NCBI GenBank assembly: GCA_963966185.1
Contig: CAWZYM010000043.1
Coordinates: 154,501 to 218,500 of the forward strand
Reading direction: 5' to 3'
DNA length: 64,000 bases
Source of the DNA: Rhabditoides inermis
Lineage: Eukaryota > Nematoda > Chromadorea > Rhabditida > Rhabditidae
Below are positions 63,601-64,000 of this stretch, one piece after another (position 1 is the stretch's first letter; each line of letters opens with the position of its first letter). The notes below the pieces were generated by a model, which ran no database searches, had not been told where the DNA came from, and saw nothing but the letters and a program-made list of their open reading frames with translations. The position numbers were made by a program, and so were the translations under genes.

Positions 63601-64000
63601 TTCATTCATATATGATTCCCGTGTTCGATGATACGCTTGTGAGAATGTAAAAGGTCCCAACAGTTTACTGTTTATTTTTTAATGTGCCCGACGCCTCATT
63701 CTCGTCGAGATTAGAGAATGCTCTAGAACTCGATTTCCTCGTGGGTGGTCCAAGTATCTGTACGAGAGAAGGGGGGTGCGGTTCCGTCTCATCTATCTCA
63801 CACGTTCCCATGAGGTGTCTGTATAGGGTTAGCGAGTTGCCGGCATCCGAAGGGGGCGGGGCCAAGTGACCCCTCCATCCCCATGTGGGATAGAGCACTG
63901 GGCTATCGATCGACCCACGCTCCCCCCCCCCCCCTCTGTTGGTGGCATATTCAGAGGCTTGGGGCGCGTTGACATATTCGGACACGACGCGTAGTCCTCT
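63601..64000. other. window-edge region; possible gene end on minus strand
   Basis: On the minus strand an AG acceptor near 63756 is followed by an open stretch that ends in stop codons near 63670, which could be the last exon of a gene continuing beyond the window. Two frames look equally plausible and no family is recognised, so I do not call a CDS. Confidence 0.25.

Overview
This is nuclear DNA of a small-genome invertebrate animal. Genes are dense, on both strands, and broken into many short exons by tiny GT-AG introns, often 40-50 bp. The recognisable genes are animal housekeeping genes: a hobbit/KIAA0100 bridge-like lipid-transfer protein, a ZIP zinc transporter, the mismatch-repair protein PMS2, glutaredoxin, a CNOT10-like TPR protein, and the pyruvate dehydrogenase phosphatase regulatory subunit PDPR. 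A nested seven-helix receptor resembles the nematode serpentine (Srg/Srv) chemoreceptors, and an RTE-clade LINE is also present. A nematode or nematode-like animal is therefore possible, but this was not proved. All assignments come from reading translations by eye. Exon borders are inferred from splice consensus and reading frame, and no database search was run.

Layout. 0.3-1.9 kb: an unidentified low-complexity gene (-). 2.3-5.6 kb: a decayed transposon-derived gene (+) with a PHD finger, interrupted by a 742-bp foldback whose arms end in tRNA-like pol III modules. 6.8-24.0 kb: hobbit/KIAA0100 (-). One of its introns holds an RTE LINE remnant and an oppositely oriented receptor gene; another holds a 42-bp minisatellite. 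24.5-26.6 kb: ZIP transporter (-). 26.6-26.8 kb: a 180-bp MITE-like element. 27.1-31.4 kb: a composite element made of two nearly identical 840-bp direct repeats around a transposon ORF and a 7 x 168-bp tandem repeat that stays open in frame. 32.6-37.3 kb: PMS2 (-). 38.5-44.5 kb: a coiled-coil, FG-motif gene (+) with about 66 copies of a 45-bp coding repeat. 45.6-58.4 kb: glutaredoxin, CNOT10-like and PDPR, all (+) and closely spaced. PDPR introns carry a 1.7-kb palindrome, a 983-bp foldback and, antisense, one of two PB1-domain genes. The other PB1 copy lies at 59.0-59.8 kb in mirror orientation with the same promoter. 60.2-63.0 kb: a CR1/jockey-type LINE (+).

No single pathway links these genes. 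The striking features are structural. Foldback elements are abundant. Repeat units whose lengths are multiples of three keep long ORFs open. Short introns repeatedly carry G-rich GGGCGGRGC blocks. PMS2 appears to have lost its catalytic ATPase glutamate while keeping its endonuclease motifs.
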